Shown piece by piece: positions 56,207 to 64,000 of a stretch of 64,000 bases of DNA. Each line of letters starts with the position of its first letter. The stretch's first letter is position 1. Below the pieces are notes generated by a model. The model saw only the letters and a program-made list of their open reading frames with translations. It was not told the DNA's origin and did not search any database. Source of the stretch: Pirellulales bacterium (GTDB lineage Bacteria > Planctomycetota > Planctomycetia > Pirellulales > Lacipirellulaceae). Made by a program: the position numbers and the translations under genes. The stretch is taken from positions 62,001-126,000 of the forward strand of contig JAHBXQ010000011.1 of assembly GCA_019636345.1 (NCBI GenBank), read 5' to 3'.

Positions 56207-57283
56207 TCAATAGAACAGATTTCCGCCAAAGTTCGGGACTTCTCCTGCCTGTACGGCGGCGTTCCACCGGTCAAGCTCCTTTCGCGGCCAAAACTTGCGA
56301 CAGAGTTCGAAGTACTCGAGCACGACGTCGCGTTCGCCTCTTTCCAACAGTTCCTTGGCCATGGCCATGTTGGGGCCGAAGGAGTTGAGCTGCGGCGAGC
56401 CCGACGTCTTGCCGGTCTTCAGCAAGCAAGTCTTCGCCTCCTCGACGTCGCCGTTCGCCAGTGCGATGCGTCCCAGGACGAGGTTGCCGTGATGCACGGC
56501 GTTGCCCGTGTTCCAGTCCCGCGGGGTCTTGTCGGCGAGTTCCAGCAATTCTTCGGCGTAGGCCGTCGCTGTTTCGAGTTTACCGGCCAAGAAGGCCGTC
56601 TTCGCGAGATCGCCCAAGGCGTAGAAGCGGGCGTTGACTCCGTCGTCGAGTTCAGTCGCCCGTTCCAGCTTTGCAAGCGATTGTGTCGCCAGTCGCCGGC
56701 TTTCCTTCTGCGAACGCCCCCTGGATAGACGAAGATAATGCTGACCAAGTTCACGAGACCAAGTCGGGGACTGGGGATCAAGCAATTCCGCTTTCTCCAG
56801 GAGAACTCCTGCTTCCTCGGGCTCGCTGAATTGCAGAAAGTTCGCGGCATTGCCGAAGACCTGGGCGTTTGCAGAGTGCCGCTTGGTCGCTGCGAGCCAG
56901 AGCTTCTTGACTTTGGAGTATCCGGCCGGGTTGATCGCAGCGTGCAGTTGCATGTAGGGCGTCCCGCACTCGGGCCAGTCGGGATGATGCGTGACGAACC
57001 ACTCGATGAGTTCCTGTTGGGCGAGTTTGGATTCTGGGGTATGGGCGCGGCTGCTGAAGCAGCGGCCAAGCAGCATGAGACGTGAATCCGCGTCCGCTTG
57101 ATCCGCGGCAGCTTTCTCAACAAGTTCTACGGCTTGTTCGTCCGACATGCGGCTGCCGCGCATGAACAACTCGAATCTGTCGCGTTCAGGTTTCGTATCT
57201 TCGCCGCGAGTTTCCAAGGGGATCATGGCGAGCAGCGCTAAAGCGCCTGCGGCAGAAAACTGAAGTGAGCATAGATGCGCCAT
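56207..57283 (-). CDS. Secreted tetratricopeptide-like protein
   Basis: This 358-residue protein has a probable signal peptide (MAHLCSLQFSAAGALALLAM) and AGGAG shortly before its ATG at 57283. The mature part is helical with at least four TPR-like pairs, for example AGVLLEKAELLDPQSPTW and TATAYAEELLELADKTP. TPR proteins hold complexes together. The role here is unknown. It lies 60 bp downstream of the start-side neighbour on the same strand and may share a transcript with the 946-residue protein gene. Confidence 0.7.
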   Translation of the reverse strand: MAHLCSLQFSAAGALALLAMIPLETRGEDTKPERDRFELFMRGSRMSDEQAVELVEKAAADQADADSRLMLLGRCFSSRAHTPESKLAQQELIEWFVTHHPDWPECGTPYMQLHAAINPAGYSKVKKLWLAATKRHSANAQVFGNAANFLQFSEPEEAGVLLEKAELLDPQSPTWSRELGQHYLRLSRGRSQKESRRLATQSLAKLERATELDDGVNARFYALGDLAKTAFLAGKLETATAYAEELLELADKTPRDWNTGNAVHHGNLVLGRIALANGDVEEAKTCLLKTGKTSGSPQLNSFGPNMAMAKELLERGERDVVLEYFELCRKFWPRKELDRWNAAVQAGEVPNFGGNLFY

Positions 57284-57343
57284 GAGAAAACTCCTGAGAC
57301 GGCAACAGTTGATGGAAGACGACGGCATTGGGAGCGAAGGCGA

Positions 57344-60184
57344 TCAACTGTCAGGTGGCGCCGGGATTTCCTCCACGGGCGCCGCAGGCGGCCGCGGCCA
57401 TGCAAACGATTCGGGGAGGGCTTTGCCGTCGACGTCCAACTCCGCGCGAACTCGGATCGAGTCGTCGTCCAGCCGGGCGTCGGCGCGGGCGCCCTCGAAC
57501 CACGCGATCAACGGCAATTGAAAGTCGGCCGGGGGCTGCGTCAGCAGAAACTGGTTCGCCGGGGCGACGACCGTCGAGGTCCAGTACGGCTGCCGACCTT
57601 CGAGCGCAGCGAGTTGGTACTCCCCCCCCAGCGGGCAGACGAGCTGGCCGTCCATGAGTCGTTCGGCGACGATCAGGCACTGGTCGGGGGGAACGTGAAG
57701 TTGCGCGGCCAGCGCGCCGAGCAACCGGCTGTTGGCTCGCGACGTGGCGAGCACGCGCGAGTAACTCAGCTTGTTGACCATGTTCTCAAGGCCCGTCCCC
57801 GCGATCTGTCCGACGCGTAGCCAGACTTGCGCCGGCTCGCCGACCGGCTCGGTCGTCAACTGGGGCAACACTTCGCGGAGCAGCGTGGGCGAGAACGAGC
57901 CGAGAAACACGTCGTCCTGCCGTGCGACGAAGCCGCCGCGTTGGTCGGGCTGGGGCTCGGCGCCGGCCGCGGCGAGGTTGCCGAGCAGGCCCAACAGCCC
58001 CGGCTTCGGCCAGCTTCCCCAGTACGCTTTCACCGCTTGTCGCTGGTCGGGCAGCGGCAGCCCGAACTCGCCGCGGACAAGGTTCATCTCCGCGGAGAAA
58101 TCGCGCACGCCGAGGAACAGTTGGTACTGCTCGGCCGCATTGGGCCCTAAAGGGAGCACGGCGTCGACGACGACTTCGAGGTTGGCCAAATCGCCGGGGA
58201 GCCAAGCGATGCGGCGGTCGCTGGGATTGCCAAGCATGTCGGGCAGCTTGCCGAGCTTCACGCGTTCGAGCGGCGCAGCAATCGCCTCGATCAGGATCGT
58301 TTCGTCGCCGGCCTGAAGTTCGCCCCCGGTCGGCGGTTGACCGTCCAGGCGAGGCGCGCCGGCGGCGCGCGGCTGGCGCTTGAGACTCACGGCGATCGGC
58401 GGGAACTGGCCGCATTGTTGGCGAAAGCGATCGGCGAACGCGACGTAGGCGGCTGCTTCTGTCGCGGTGACGCCCGCGACTTCCATGTCGGCCACGGGGG
58501 TAAAGTAGCCGACGGCTCCGCGGCGCGAGTCGACCGCCGGCGCCTCCCCGTGGCCGAGAACAAGCTCGCTGCCGTCGCTGCGGGCGCCGAAACCCGCGGG
58601 CAACAGCCCCGCGGCGACGAGCCCCGCGAGATCGGTCGCTGCGACCCCTTCGGCCGCGGCTTGCAGCTTGGCCAGTTCCAATAACTTCGCCTCGCGGAGG
58701 GACCGCAACCGGCGCCGACGTTCGATCCACGACGCGGGACTGGTCAATTCGCGAAACATCTCCGGGGCCGCGTAGGCAAATAGAGTGCTGTCGGCGTCAA
58801 AGGGGATGCGTTGGCGAACGTGCAAGAAGCCGGGGCTGGCCGCGAGCGAGCCGATCCCCTGCCCCGCTTCGAGAAACCGCTGCGCCAACCGCCGGGATGT
58901 CGTCACCAGATGAAAGTCGCCGTCCTGCACGTAGTACGATCGCACTTCGCCGCCGGGGGCGGCGATGAGGTTGACCTTGGCTCCGCCAAGGGTGAACTCA
59001 GACTCGGTCGCGTCGGGAAACTTCGCGAGCGCCTCGCGTCGCTTCTCCATCAAGTCGCGCGACAGGAGAAAGTTGTTCTTGGCTTGAAAGAGCATCCCGA
59101 TCGCGGCGCCCTGCGACAGGTAAGGGTCGAGCCCCACGATCGCTACGTCGGCGATCACCTGGGGCCCCAGGATTTTCGACATCGCGGTCTGGCGGATCGC
59201 CAGTTGCTGCTCGATGCGTTTCGAGGCGTCACGGCGGATGCTGCGGCGCAAGATCATGTTGCCCAAGTCGTTCTGCCACTGTTCCGACCAGTCGCGGAAC
59301 CACAGGTAGTTGCTGAAGGCGCCGAACCTCAGGTAAAGGCACTCGGCCGGGGCGTGGAGCGCGAGCGGCTCCACGGCTGTCGGCGGCGCGTCGACGGGCG
59401 GGTCGAGGTCGTACCATGGCATAGGCGTCGGCAGCGGGGCGTCGACGAATTGTGCCGAGGAGTCCTCGGCCAGCATCTCGCGATCGATCGCCAGGAGTTG
59501 CCGCTCGTTGGCCAGCAGTTCGTCGACCGCGCTGGGGCCTGCGGAGCTGAACGAGAGCAAGCTCTGTTTGGGTTGCGGCTGCGGCAGGCTCAGCCGCCGA
59601 GCGAGCGACGCCACGAGGTAGTTCTCGACGATCGGAGGAAACTGCGGGTCTTGGTCCAGTTGCTGCCAACGCCGGCTCGTCTGTTCCCACCACTCGCGCA
59701 GCGTACGCGACCACGCCGAGGGATTGTTCCGCGGCGTCACCATGTGCCGTCGTCCCGCGGGGCCGTAGGCGACCAGCTCGAACGGTTCCGCGCCGCGAAA
59801 AAGGAAGTAGATCGTCGTCGACGCGGGGGTCTCGATCTCCAAGATCTGCCGGAGGAGGCGGCGTGCCGGGGCGTCGCTCGCGACGGGGTACAGCACTCGT
59901 CCGGCTGCGTCGGCGACGGTGAGCCGCGGGTCGTCCGTTGCGACAATGCCGGCGCCACGGTCGATCGACACCGTGAGTTTGCCGACGCCGAATGGCTGGC
60001 CGACGTAGGCTTCGATCTGCGCCGCGCCGGAGCGAGCGACCAGGACGGCGAGCGCTGCGACGACGCATCTCGACACGACGGCAAGATTGAGTCTGTGCCG
60101 GCGAATCGTCAGGAACGGAATTTCGCCGAGAGTGATCCGCGGGACGAGGCGACCAGGAACAACATGACAGGTTGGCGACGGCAT
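57344..60184 (-). CDS. Large secreted planctomycete protein, unknown function
   Basis: This 946-residue protein has a hydrophobic signal-like segment after a 35-residue basic region (LAVVSRCVVAALAVLVARSGA), so it is probably exported or anchored. Strands rich in PPAV and Gly alternate with helical stretches. Its middle contains LEAGQGIGSLAASPGFLHVR and later GPNAAEQYQLFLGVRD, which resemble no motif I know. Similar large secreted proteins are common in Planctomycetes. It is divergent from the ABC-transporter operon, 197 bp apart. No enzyme activity is assigned. Confidence 0.7.
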   Translation of the reverse strand: MPSPTCHVVPGRLVPRITLGEIPFLTIRRHRLNLAVVSRCVVAALAVLVARSGAAQIEAYVGQPFGVGKLTVSIDRGAGIVATDDPRLTVADAAGRVLYPVASDAPARRLLRQILEIETPASTTIYFLFRGAEPFELVAYGPAGRRHMVTPRNNPSAWSRTLREWWEQTSRRWQQLDQDPQFPPIVENYLVASLARRLSLPQPQPKQSLLSFSSAGPSAVDELLANERQLLAIDREMLAEDSSAQFVDAPLPTPMPWYDLDPPVDAPPTAVEPLALHAPAECLYLRFGAFSNYLWFRDWSEQWQNDLGNMILRRSIRRDASKRIEQQLAIRQTAMSKILGPQVIADVAIVGLDPYLSQGAAIGMLFQAKNNFLLSRDLMEKRREALAKFPDATESEFTLGGAKVNLIAAPGGEVRSYYVQDGDFHLVTTSRRLAQRFLEAGQGIGSLAASPGFLHVRQRIPFDADSTLFAYAAPEMFRELTSPASWIERRRRLRSLREAKLLELAKLQAAAEGVAATDLAGLVAAGLLPAGFGARSDGSELVLGHGEAPAVDSRRGAVGYFTPVADMEVAGVTATEAAAYVAFADRFRQQCGQFPPIAVSLKRQPRAAGAPRLDGQPPTGGELQAGDETILIEAIAAPLERVKLGKLPDMLGNPSDRRIAWLPGDLANLEVVVDAVLPLGPNAAEQYQLFLGVRDFSAEMNLVRGEFGLPLPDQRQAVKAYWGSWPKPGLLGLLGNLAAAGAEPQPDQRGGFVARQDDVFLGSFSPTLLREVLPQLTTEPVGEPAQVWLRVGQIAGTGLENMVNKLSYSRVLATSRANSRLLGALAAQLHVPPDQCLIVAERLMDGQLVCPLGGEYQLAALEGRQPYWTSTVVAPANQFLLTQPPADFQLPLIAWFEGARADARLDDDSIRVRAELDVDGKALPESFAWPRPPAAPVEEIPAPPDS

Positions 60185-60381
60185 GATATCAGTCCAGCAC
60201 AGGCGGCGTGGGAATGAGGTGCGTAGCGGGCCGGCGCGAGCGATTGGCCAAGGGCTTCGCGGGAGGCAGCGGGGTTCGCACTATCCTACCGCAATGACGC
60301 AGCGGGGCCTAATCCTCGCTGTCGGGAAGTGGGAGGCCTGGTTGCTTGCCACGCCGGCCCCGCATCTGGCACAATCGTGAC

Positions 60382-60687
60382 ATGCCGCTTCCTCGATTCA
60401 CCCTTCGCACGGCTTTGCTGGTCTTCAGCGGGGCCAGCTTGCTGGCTCTGGTGCTCGCCCAGGGACTCAGCGCGTGGGCGTGGGCGTTCGGGCTGGCCCT
60501 CGGGGCGGCGAGCATTGCGGCGACCCTGATTGTCCATGCGGCGTTTTACGGCCTGTTCGTCCTGACCGGGCGCCTGCTGGGGGTCGAGGAGATCGTCTCG
60601 CGAACCAGTCAGGGGGCCATGGTGCGAACCGCCGCGGGCCAGACCGCGCGGACCGAAGCGCCTGCGCGCGCGGAGGGCGAAGCATGA
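60382..60687 (+). CDS. Small two-span membrane protein
   Basis: This 101-residue protein begins with PRFTLRTALLVFSGASLLAL and has a second hydrophobic segment (ASIAATLIVHAAFYGLFVLT), then a polar tail. Its N-terminus resembles the SLRxLL start of other planctomycete membrane proteins, including the leucine-rich-repeat protein of this window. It overlaps the next gene by 4 bp, which indicates joint translation. Its function is unknown. It may be an accessory subunit of the ABC system that follows. Confidence 0.65.
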   Translation: MPLPRFTLRTALLVFSGASLLALVLAQGLSAWAWAFGLALGAASIAATLIVHAAFYGLFVLTGRLLGVEEIVSRTSQGAMVRTAAGQTARTEAPARAEGEA

Positions 60688-62897
60688 TGCGGGCCTGCTT
60701 GCCGCGGCTGGCGACGGCGTGCATGGTTGCGGCGTCGTTCGCAGTCCGTCTCCACGCGCAGAGTCCGACGCCGCTGGTCGTCGGAGGCTCCAACGTACTG
60801 AACAGTCCGATCGTCCCGGTGGCATTGCCCGATCCGGCGCGACTTGCCATGGGGCTGCCCGCGACCGGCCCCGTCTACTCTCAGGCGTCGGGCCTGCGAA
60901 TTGAGAGCGAAACCGATCCCGCCGGTTCGTTCGGCTACGCGCGGCTGCGAATCAGGGTCGAGGGTCAGGCTCCCGTCGCCAAGCCGCGCCGTGTGCACAT
61001 TCGCTTTCAAGCAGGTCACTGGCGCGATCCGCAGGAAACAGTCGTCGAAGGGGAATTCGAGGTTCCGGCCGGCGCCGTCTCGGCCGAGACTTCCATGCTG
61101 CTGCCGCGGTTCCTCGATTGGCAATTGTGCGGCATTCAGACCAAGATCGACGGACAACCGGACCCGGAGCTGTCGTTCGGCAGCGCCGGAATCATCCGCA
61201 GCGGTACGGCGCCGGGCATCGCCGTATTGACTCCCGATTGGATCGGGCTGGGACCGGCGACGAGCGCGTTCCTGCAATCCGTCAACGCGTTTCGCGGCGA
61301 CGTCGAACAACGGACCTTGGCGAACTTCGCCGACTGGCCGGAAGCGTGGCTGGACTACTCGAGCTATGATTTGGTTCTGATCGACGCAAAAGGATTGAGT
61401 GATCTTGTCGCGGCGGAGCCGGTGCGGGCCGCAGCGCTCGCGCAGTGGGTTCGTGCCGGGGGGAACCTGTGGGTCACGCAGGTTGGGATCGAGTGGAACA
61501 GGATTGCCGTCGTCGACGATTTCCTCGGCGGCCTACCGAATCGCGCCAAGCGCGGCGCCTCGGATTCGGCTCGCGACAAGGAGACCGGGGCGACAGTTGC
61601 CAGTGATGCGAGCGAGCTTCCTGCCGGCTGGCTGAAACCGCCGCGGCTGCGAGAGAACGAAGCGGCGGTCGACGTGTTGCTCGCTTTGCGCGGGGTGCGC
61701 TCCGGCGAGGCGCCCGTCGATGAAACGGTGTTGTTCGACCGAGCACGTCCGGACCAGCGGTTCCTCATGCGCCCGTGCGGACTGGGGCTGACGGTCGCCT
61801 TCGTCAACGACTTGCCGGATCAAAATCGCACTCGCTCTCGATCGCTGCCGAATCTTGCCTCTCAGGCGGAAATGCAGCTCCTCGCCGCTTCGCCGGCGAT
61901 GGGTCGGCTCGATTGGGTCGGTCGCCATGGCTTCACCCCAGGACAAAGCTGCGAAGAGTTCAACAATTGGTTGGTTCCCGGGGTGGGGCTGGCCCCGGTC
62001 ACGGCGTTTCAGGTGCTGATCACGCTGTTCGTCGTTCTGGTGGGACCGGTGAATTACTGGTTGTTGGCGCGACGACAGAAGTTGCCGTTGTTGTTGGCCA
62101 CGGCGCCCGCGGCGGCGTTTGCGGCGATCGCGCTGCTGTTTGCTTACGGCTTGATCACCGACGGCGTCGGAGCCCGAGTGCGCATGCGCAGCTACACCGA
62201 GCTCGATCAGCGAACCGGGCAGGCGGCATCCTGGGCCCGGATCTCGTACTACGCAGGAATGGCGCCGGCCGGCGGGCTGACCATGCCGGTCGACGCCGCC
62301 GTCTATCCCATGCTGCCGCGGTGGGAAGTCGATCGTCGCCACCGCGGCAGCGGGCAGCATCGAGAGGTCGCTTGGGTCGGAGGGCAACGGCTGTCGCGCG
62401 GCTGGCTCGCGTCGCGGACGCCGACCCAACTGCTGACAATTGCGGCGCGCCCGACGTCGCGTCGGCTTGAGCTGCGCGAAGGGCAACGAGGCGTACAAGC
62501 GACGAATCTGCTCGAAGTCGACGTCGCCAGCCTTGCGATCCAGGATCACCAGGGCCGGCTCTACTGGGCCGAGAACCTAGCCGCGGGAGAGGCGGTGCGG
62601 TTGGAGCCTGTCGAGTGGACCGTGATTGCTCCGAAACTACGGACCTTGTTCTCCGACAACGAGCCCCAATTCCCCGCCGGGGCCGACTACAACCGCCGCA
62701 ATCGGCGCTACGCCCAGAAGTTTTCGACCGGCTTGCTCGAACTGCATCTTGCCGCGCTCACGTCGCCGATGGTGCGCGGGCTGGGGAACGGCGCGTACGT
62801 CGCCGTGACGCAGGGCGGGGTCGAGGTCGACCACGGATTGCCTGTCGACGCAGTCGACGACGAGGGAAGCTTCTGCGTCACGCGGGGGACGTGGTGA
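60684..62897 (+). CDS. Exported membrane protein of the DUF4350/GldG-like type
   Basis: This 737-residue protein has an N-terminal signal (RLATACMVAASFAVRLHAQS) and two hydrophobic segments near the centre (GLAPVTAFQVLITLFVVLVG and LLLATAPAAAFAAIALLFAY). The part before them includes a segment (LLPRFLDWQLCGIQTKIDG and LAQWVRAGGNLWVTQVGIEW) reminiscent of DUF4350 or GldG-type domains, which are often encoded beside ABC-2 transporters. ATG codons at 60684 and 60687 both fit. It ends one base before the ABC ATPase start, so the four genes probably form one operon. The transported substrate is unknown. Confidence 0.7.
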   Translation: MMRACLPRLATACMVAASFAVRLHAQSPTPLVVGGSNVLNSPIVPVALPDPARLAMGLPATGPVYSQASGLRIESETDPAGSFGYARLRIRVEGQAPVAKPRRVHIRFQAGHWRDPQETVVEGEFEVPAGAVSAETSMLLPRFLDWQLCGIQTKIDGQPDPELSFGSAGIIRSGTAPGIAVLTPDWIGLGPATSAFLQSVNAFRGDVEQRTLANFADWPEAWLDYSSYDLVLIDAKGLSDLVAAEPVRAAALAQWVRAGGNLWVTQVGIEWNRIAVVDDFLGGLPNRAKRGASDSARDKETGATVASDASELPAGWLKPPRLRENEAAVDVLLALRGVRSGEAPVDETVLFDRARPDQRFLMRPCGLGLTVAFVNDLPDQNRTRSRSLPNLASQAEMQLLAASPAMGRLDWVGRHGFTPGQSCEEFNNWLVPGVGLAPVTAFQVLITLFVVLVGPVNYWLLARRQKLPLLLATAPAAAFAAIALLFAYGLITDGVGARVRMRSYTELDQRTGQAASWARISYYAGMAPAGGLTMPVDAAVYPMLPRWEVDRRHRGSGQHREVAWVGGQRLSRGWLASRTPTQLLTIAARPTSRRLELREGQRGVQATNLLEVDVASLAIQDHQGRLYWAENLAAGEAVRLEPVEWTVIAPKLRTLFSDNEPQFPAGADYNRRNRRYAQKFSTGLLELHLAALTSPMVRGLGNGAYVAVTQGGVEVDHGLPVDAVDDEGSFCVTRGTW

Positions 62898-62898
62898 C

Positions 62899-63852
62899 AT
62901 GATGATTAGCCCGCGTCGTCCGGCCATTCAAGTCGATCGCCTCCACCGCTATTTTGGCGAGACCAAAGCGGTGCAGAATATGAGCTTCGAGGTCTACCCG
63001 GGGGAGGTGTTCGGATACATCGGCCCCAACGGCGCCGGCAAGACGACCAGCATGCGGATCATCGCGACGCTCGACGAGCCGACCTCCGGCGACGCGTTCG
63101 TCGACGGATTCTCGGTGGTCGACGATCCCGAGCGAGTCCGCAAGCGGTTGGGGTTCATGCCCGATTACTTCGGCGCCTATCACGACGTCAACGTTCGCGA
63201 GTATCTCGACTTCTTCGCCCGGGCGTACGGGTTGCGGGGGCCGCAGCGCAACGCGGCGATTGACCGGGTCATGGAGTTCACCATGCTCGACCGGCTGGCG
63301 CGGAAGCCGATCGACGGGCTCTCGAAGGGAATGAAGCAGCGGCTCTGTCTGGGCCGAACGATGATTCACGACCCGGCCGTGCTGATTCTCGACGAACCGG
63401 CCGCGGGGCTCGATCCGCGAGCTCGGATCGAGTTGCGGGAAATGATCGACGCGCTGGCTCAGGCGGGCAAGGCGGTGCTGATCAGCTCGCACATCCTCAC
63501 CGAATTGGCCGAGATCTGCGATCGCGTCGGGATCATCGAGCAAGGACGGTTGTTGGCCGTCGGAAGCGTCGAGGAGATCAGCGCCGCGGCGGTCGAATCG
63601 GTCAGCCGCGTGCGGGTTCGCGTGCTTGAGGACGACGACGGACTGCGGCGCTGGCTTGCAGCCCGCGAGGACGTGTCGCAGGTGCTGTACGCCGACGGTC
63701 AGTTCACCCTGAATCATGAAGGGGGTCCGGCCGAGCAGGCGGAACTGCTGAAACAGCTCGTCGCCGCGGAGTTCCGGGTCATCGAGTTCGCCAGCAAGAC
63801 CAAGACGCTCGAGGACGTGTTTCTGCACGTCACGGAGGGCCGGGTGCAATGA
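62899..63852 (+). CDS. ABC transporter ATP-binding protein
   Basis: This 317-residue ATPase has Walker [11 protein letters not shown], the signature LSKGMKQR and Walker B VLILDEPAAGLDP, and resembles the ATPases of ABC-2 exporters (CcmA/GldA-like). The C-terminal 80 residues after about 235 are a domain typical of ABC-2 ATPases. It overlaps the permease start by 4 bp. The direction of transport (export) is inferred from the ABC-2 class. Confidence 0.9.
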   Translation: MMISPRRPAIQVDRLHRYFGETKAVQNMSFEVYPGEVFGYIGPNGAGKTTSMRIIATLDEPTSGDAFVDGFSVVDDPERVRKRLGFMPDYFGAYHDVNVREYLDFFARAYGLRGPQRNAAIDRVMEFTMLDRLARKPIDGLSKGMKQRLCLGRTMIHDPAVLILDEPAAGLDPRARIELREMIDALAQAGKAVLISSHILTELAEICDRVGIIEQGRLLAVGSVEEISAAAVESVSRVRVRVLEDDDGLRRWLAAREDVSQVLYADGQFTLNHEGGPAEQAELLKQLVAAEFRVIEFASKTKTLEDVFLHVTEGRVQ

Positions 63853-64000
63853 GCGTCGCCGAGGCGGAACCTGTAGAAACATCGACTCGCAGCGCCCTGG
63901 GCGCTGCGACGTCCTGGGCGCTGCGTGCGCTTGCTTGGGGCGAGCGGCAGCTTGTCGCGCTTACGGACGATCTCAACCCGATTCTCGTCAAAGAGACGCG
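63849..64000 (+). CDS. ABC-2 type permease, N-terminal part only
   Basis: This reading frame starts with ATG overlapping the ATPase stop by 4 bp and runs off the window edge after 50 codons. The visible residues are a variable start and then DDLNPILVKETR, the cytoplasmic end before the first helix that is typical of ABC-2 permeases (NPxLxKExR). The rest of the gene lies outside the window. Confidence 0.65.
   Translation, partial: MSVAEAEPVETSTRSALGAATSWALRALAWGERQLVALTDDLNPILVKET

Overview
The window reads as a 64 kb piece of chromosome from a high-GC planctomycete, most likely of the order Pirellulales. This is an inference from family content: a DUF1559 pseudopilin-like protein, a DUF1598 protein, large secreted proteins without known domains, the planctomycete-style N-terminus 'R-x-S/T-L-R-x-x-L' in two proteins, and a methanofuran-type cofactor cluster (methanogens, methylotrophs and many Planctomycetes). 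I see no rRNA, tRNA, CRISPR array, insertion sequence or prophage. The region looks like ordinary core chromosome with a few unusual operons.

Layout. 0-10 kb: RluA-type pseudouridine synthase (-), maf, a Gfo/Idh/MocA oxidoreductase, transketolase, a secreted protein and dusB (+). Facing them are a DUF2721 protein, a 54-residue MetS-like subunit and an NSS sodium symporter (-). 10.2-17.2 kb: an Fe-S assembly operon sufR-nuoB-sufC-sufB-(Uma2)-sufD-Rieske-sufT, interrupted by an orphan complex I subunit and an Uma2-family protein. 17.3-20 kb: mfnD-mfnF-mfnE, start/stop-overlapping genes for the tyramine-glutamate-furan part of methanofuran synthesis. 20-24 kb: nucleotide-transporter-like MFS protein (-), fatty acid desaturase (+), DUF1598 protein (-). 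24.3-28.6 kb: FHA-GAF-sigma54 activator, cheX, ndk (-) and nfo (+).

28.7-35.3 kb holds a manganese/zinc-type uptake operon on the minus strand: pseudopilin-like DUF1559 protein, small lipoprotein, solute-binding lipoprotein, ATPase and two permeases, each permease fused to a DtxR-like C-terminal domain. A divergent MntR-family regulator lies across a 228-bp gap. That gap holds two matching palindromes, one lying in the spacer and -10 of a good promoter for the uptake operon and one just downstream of its predicted start. I consider this the most mechanistically readable unit here.

35.5-49.4 kb: GNAT enzyme, a complementary pair of M16 peptidases (one lacking the zinc motif, one carrying it), Ktr/Trk potassium uptake genes, a REC-HDOD protein, a gamma-glutamylcyclotransferase-like protein, soluble transhydrogenase, a leucine-rich-repeat protein, rarA, a CbiX/SirB chelatase and a secreted protein. 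49.4-56.2 kb: a fused 5-oxoprolinase, cysK, lipA and a RimJ-like acetyltransferase. 56.2-64 kb: a TPR-like secreted protein and a 946-residue secreted protein (-), then a small membrane protein, a DUF4350/GldG-like membrane protein, an ABC ATPase and the start of an ABC-2 permease (+), cut by the window edge.

All calls rest on reading translated sequence and motifs by eye. No database search was run. Start codons were chosen from ribosome-binding sites, gene overlaps and where family homology begins.
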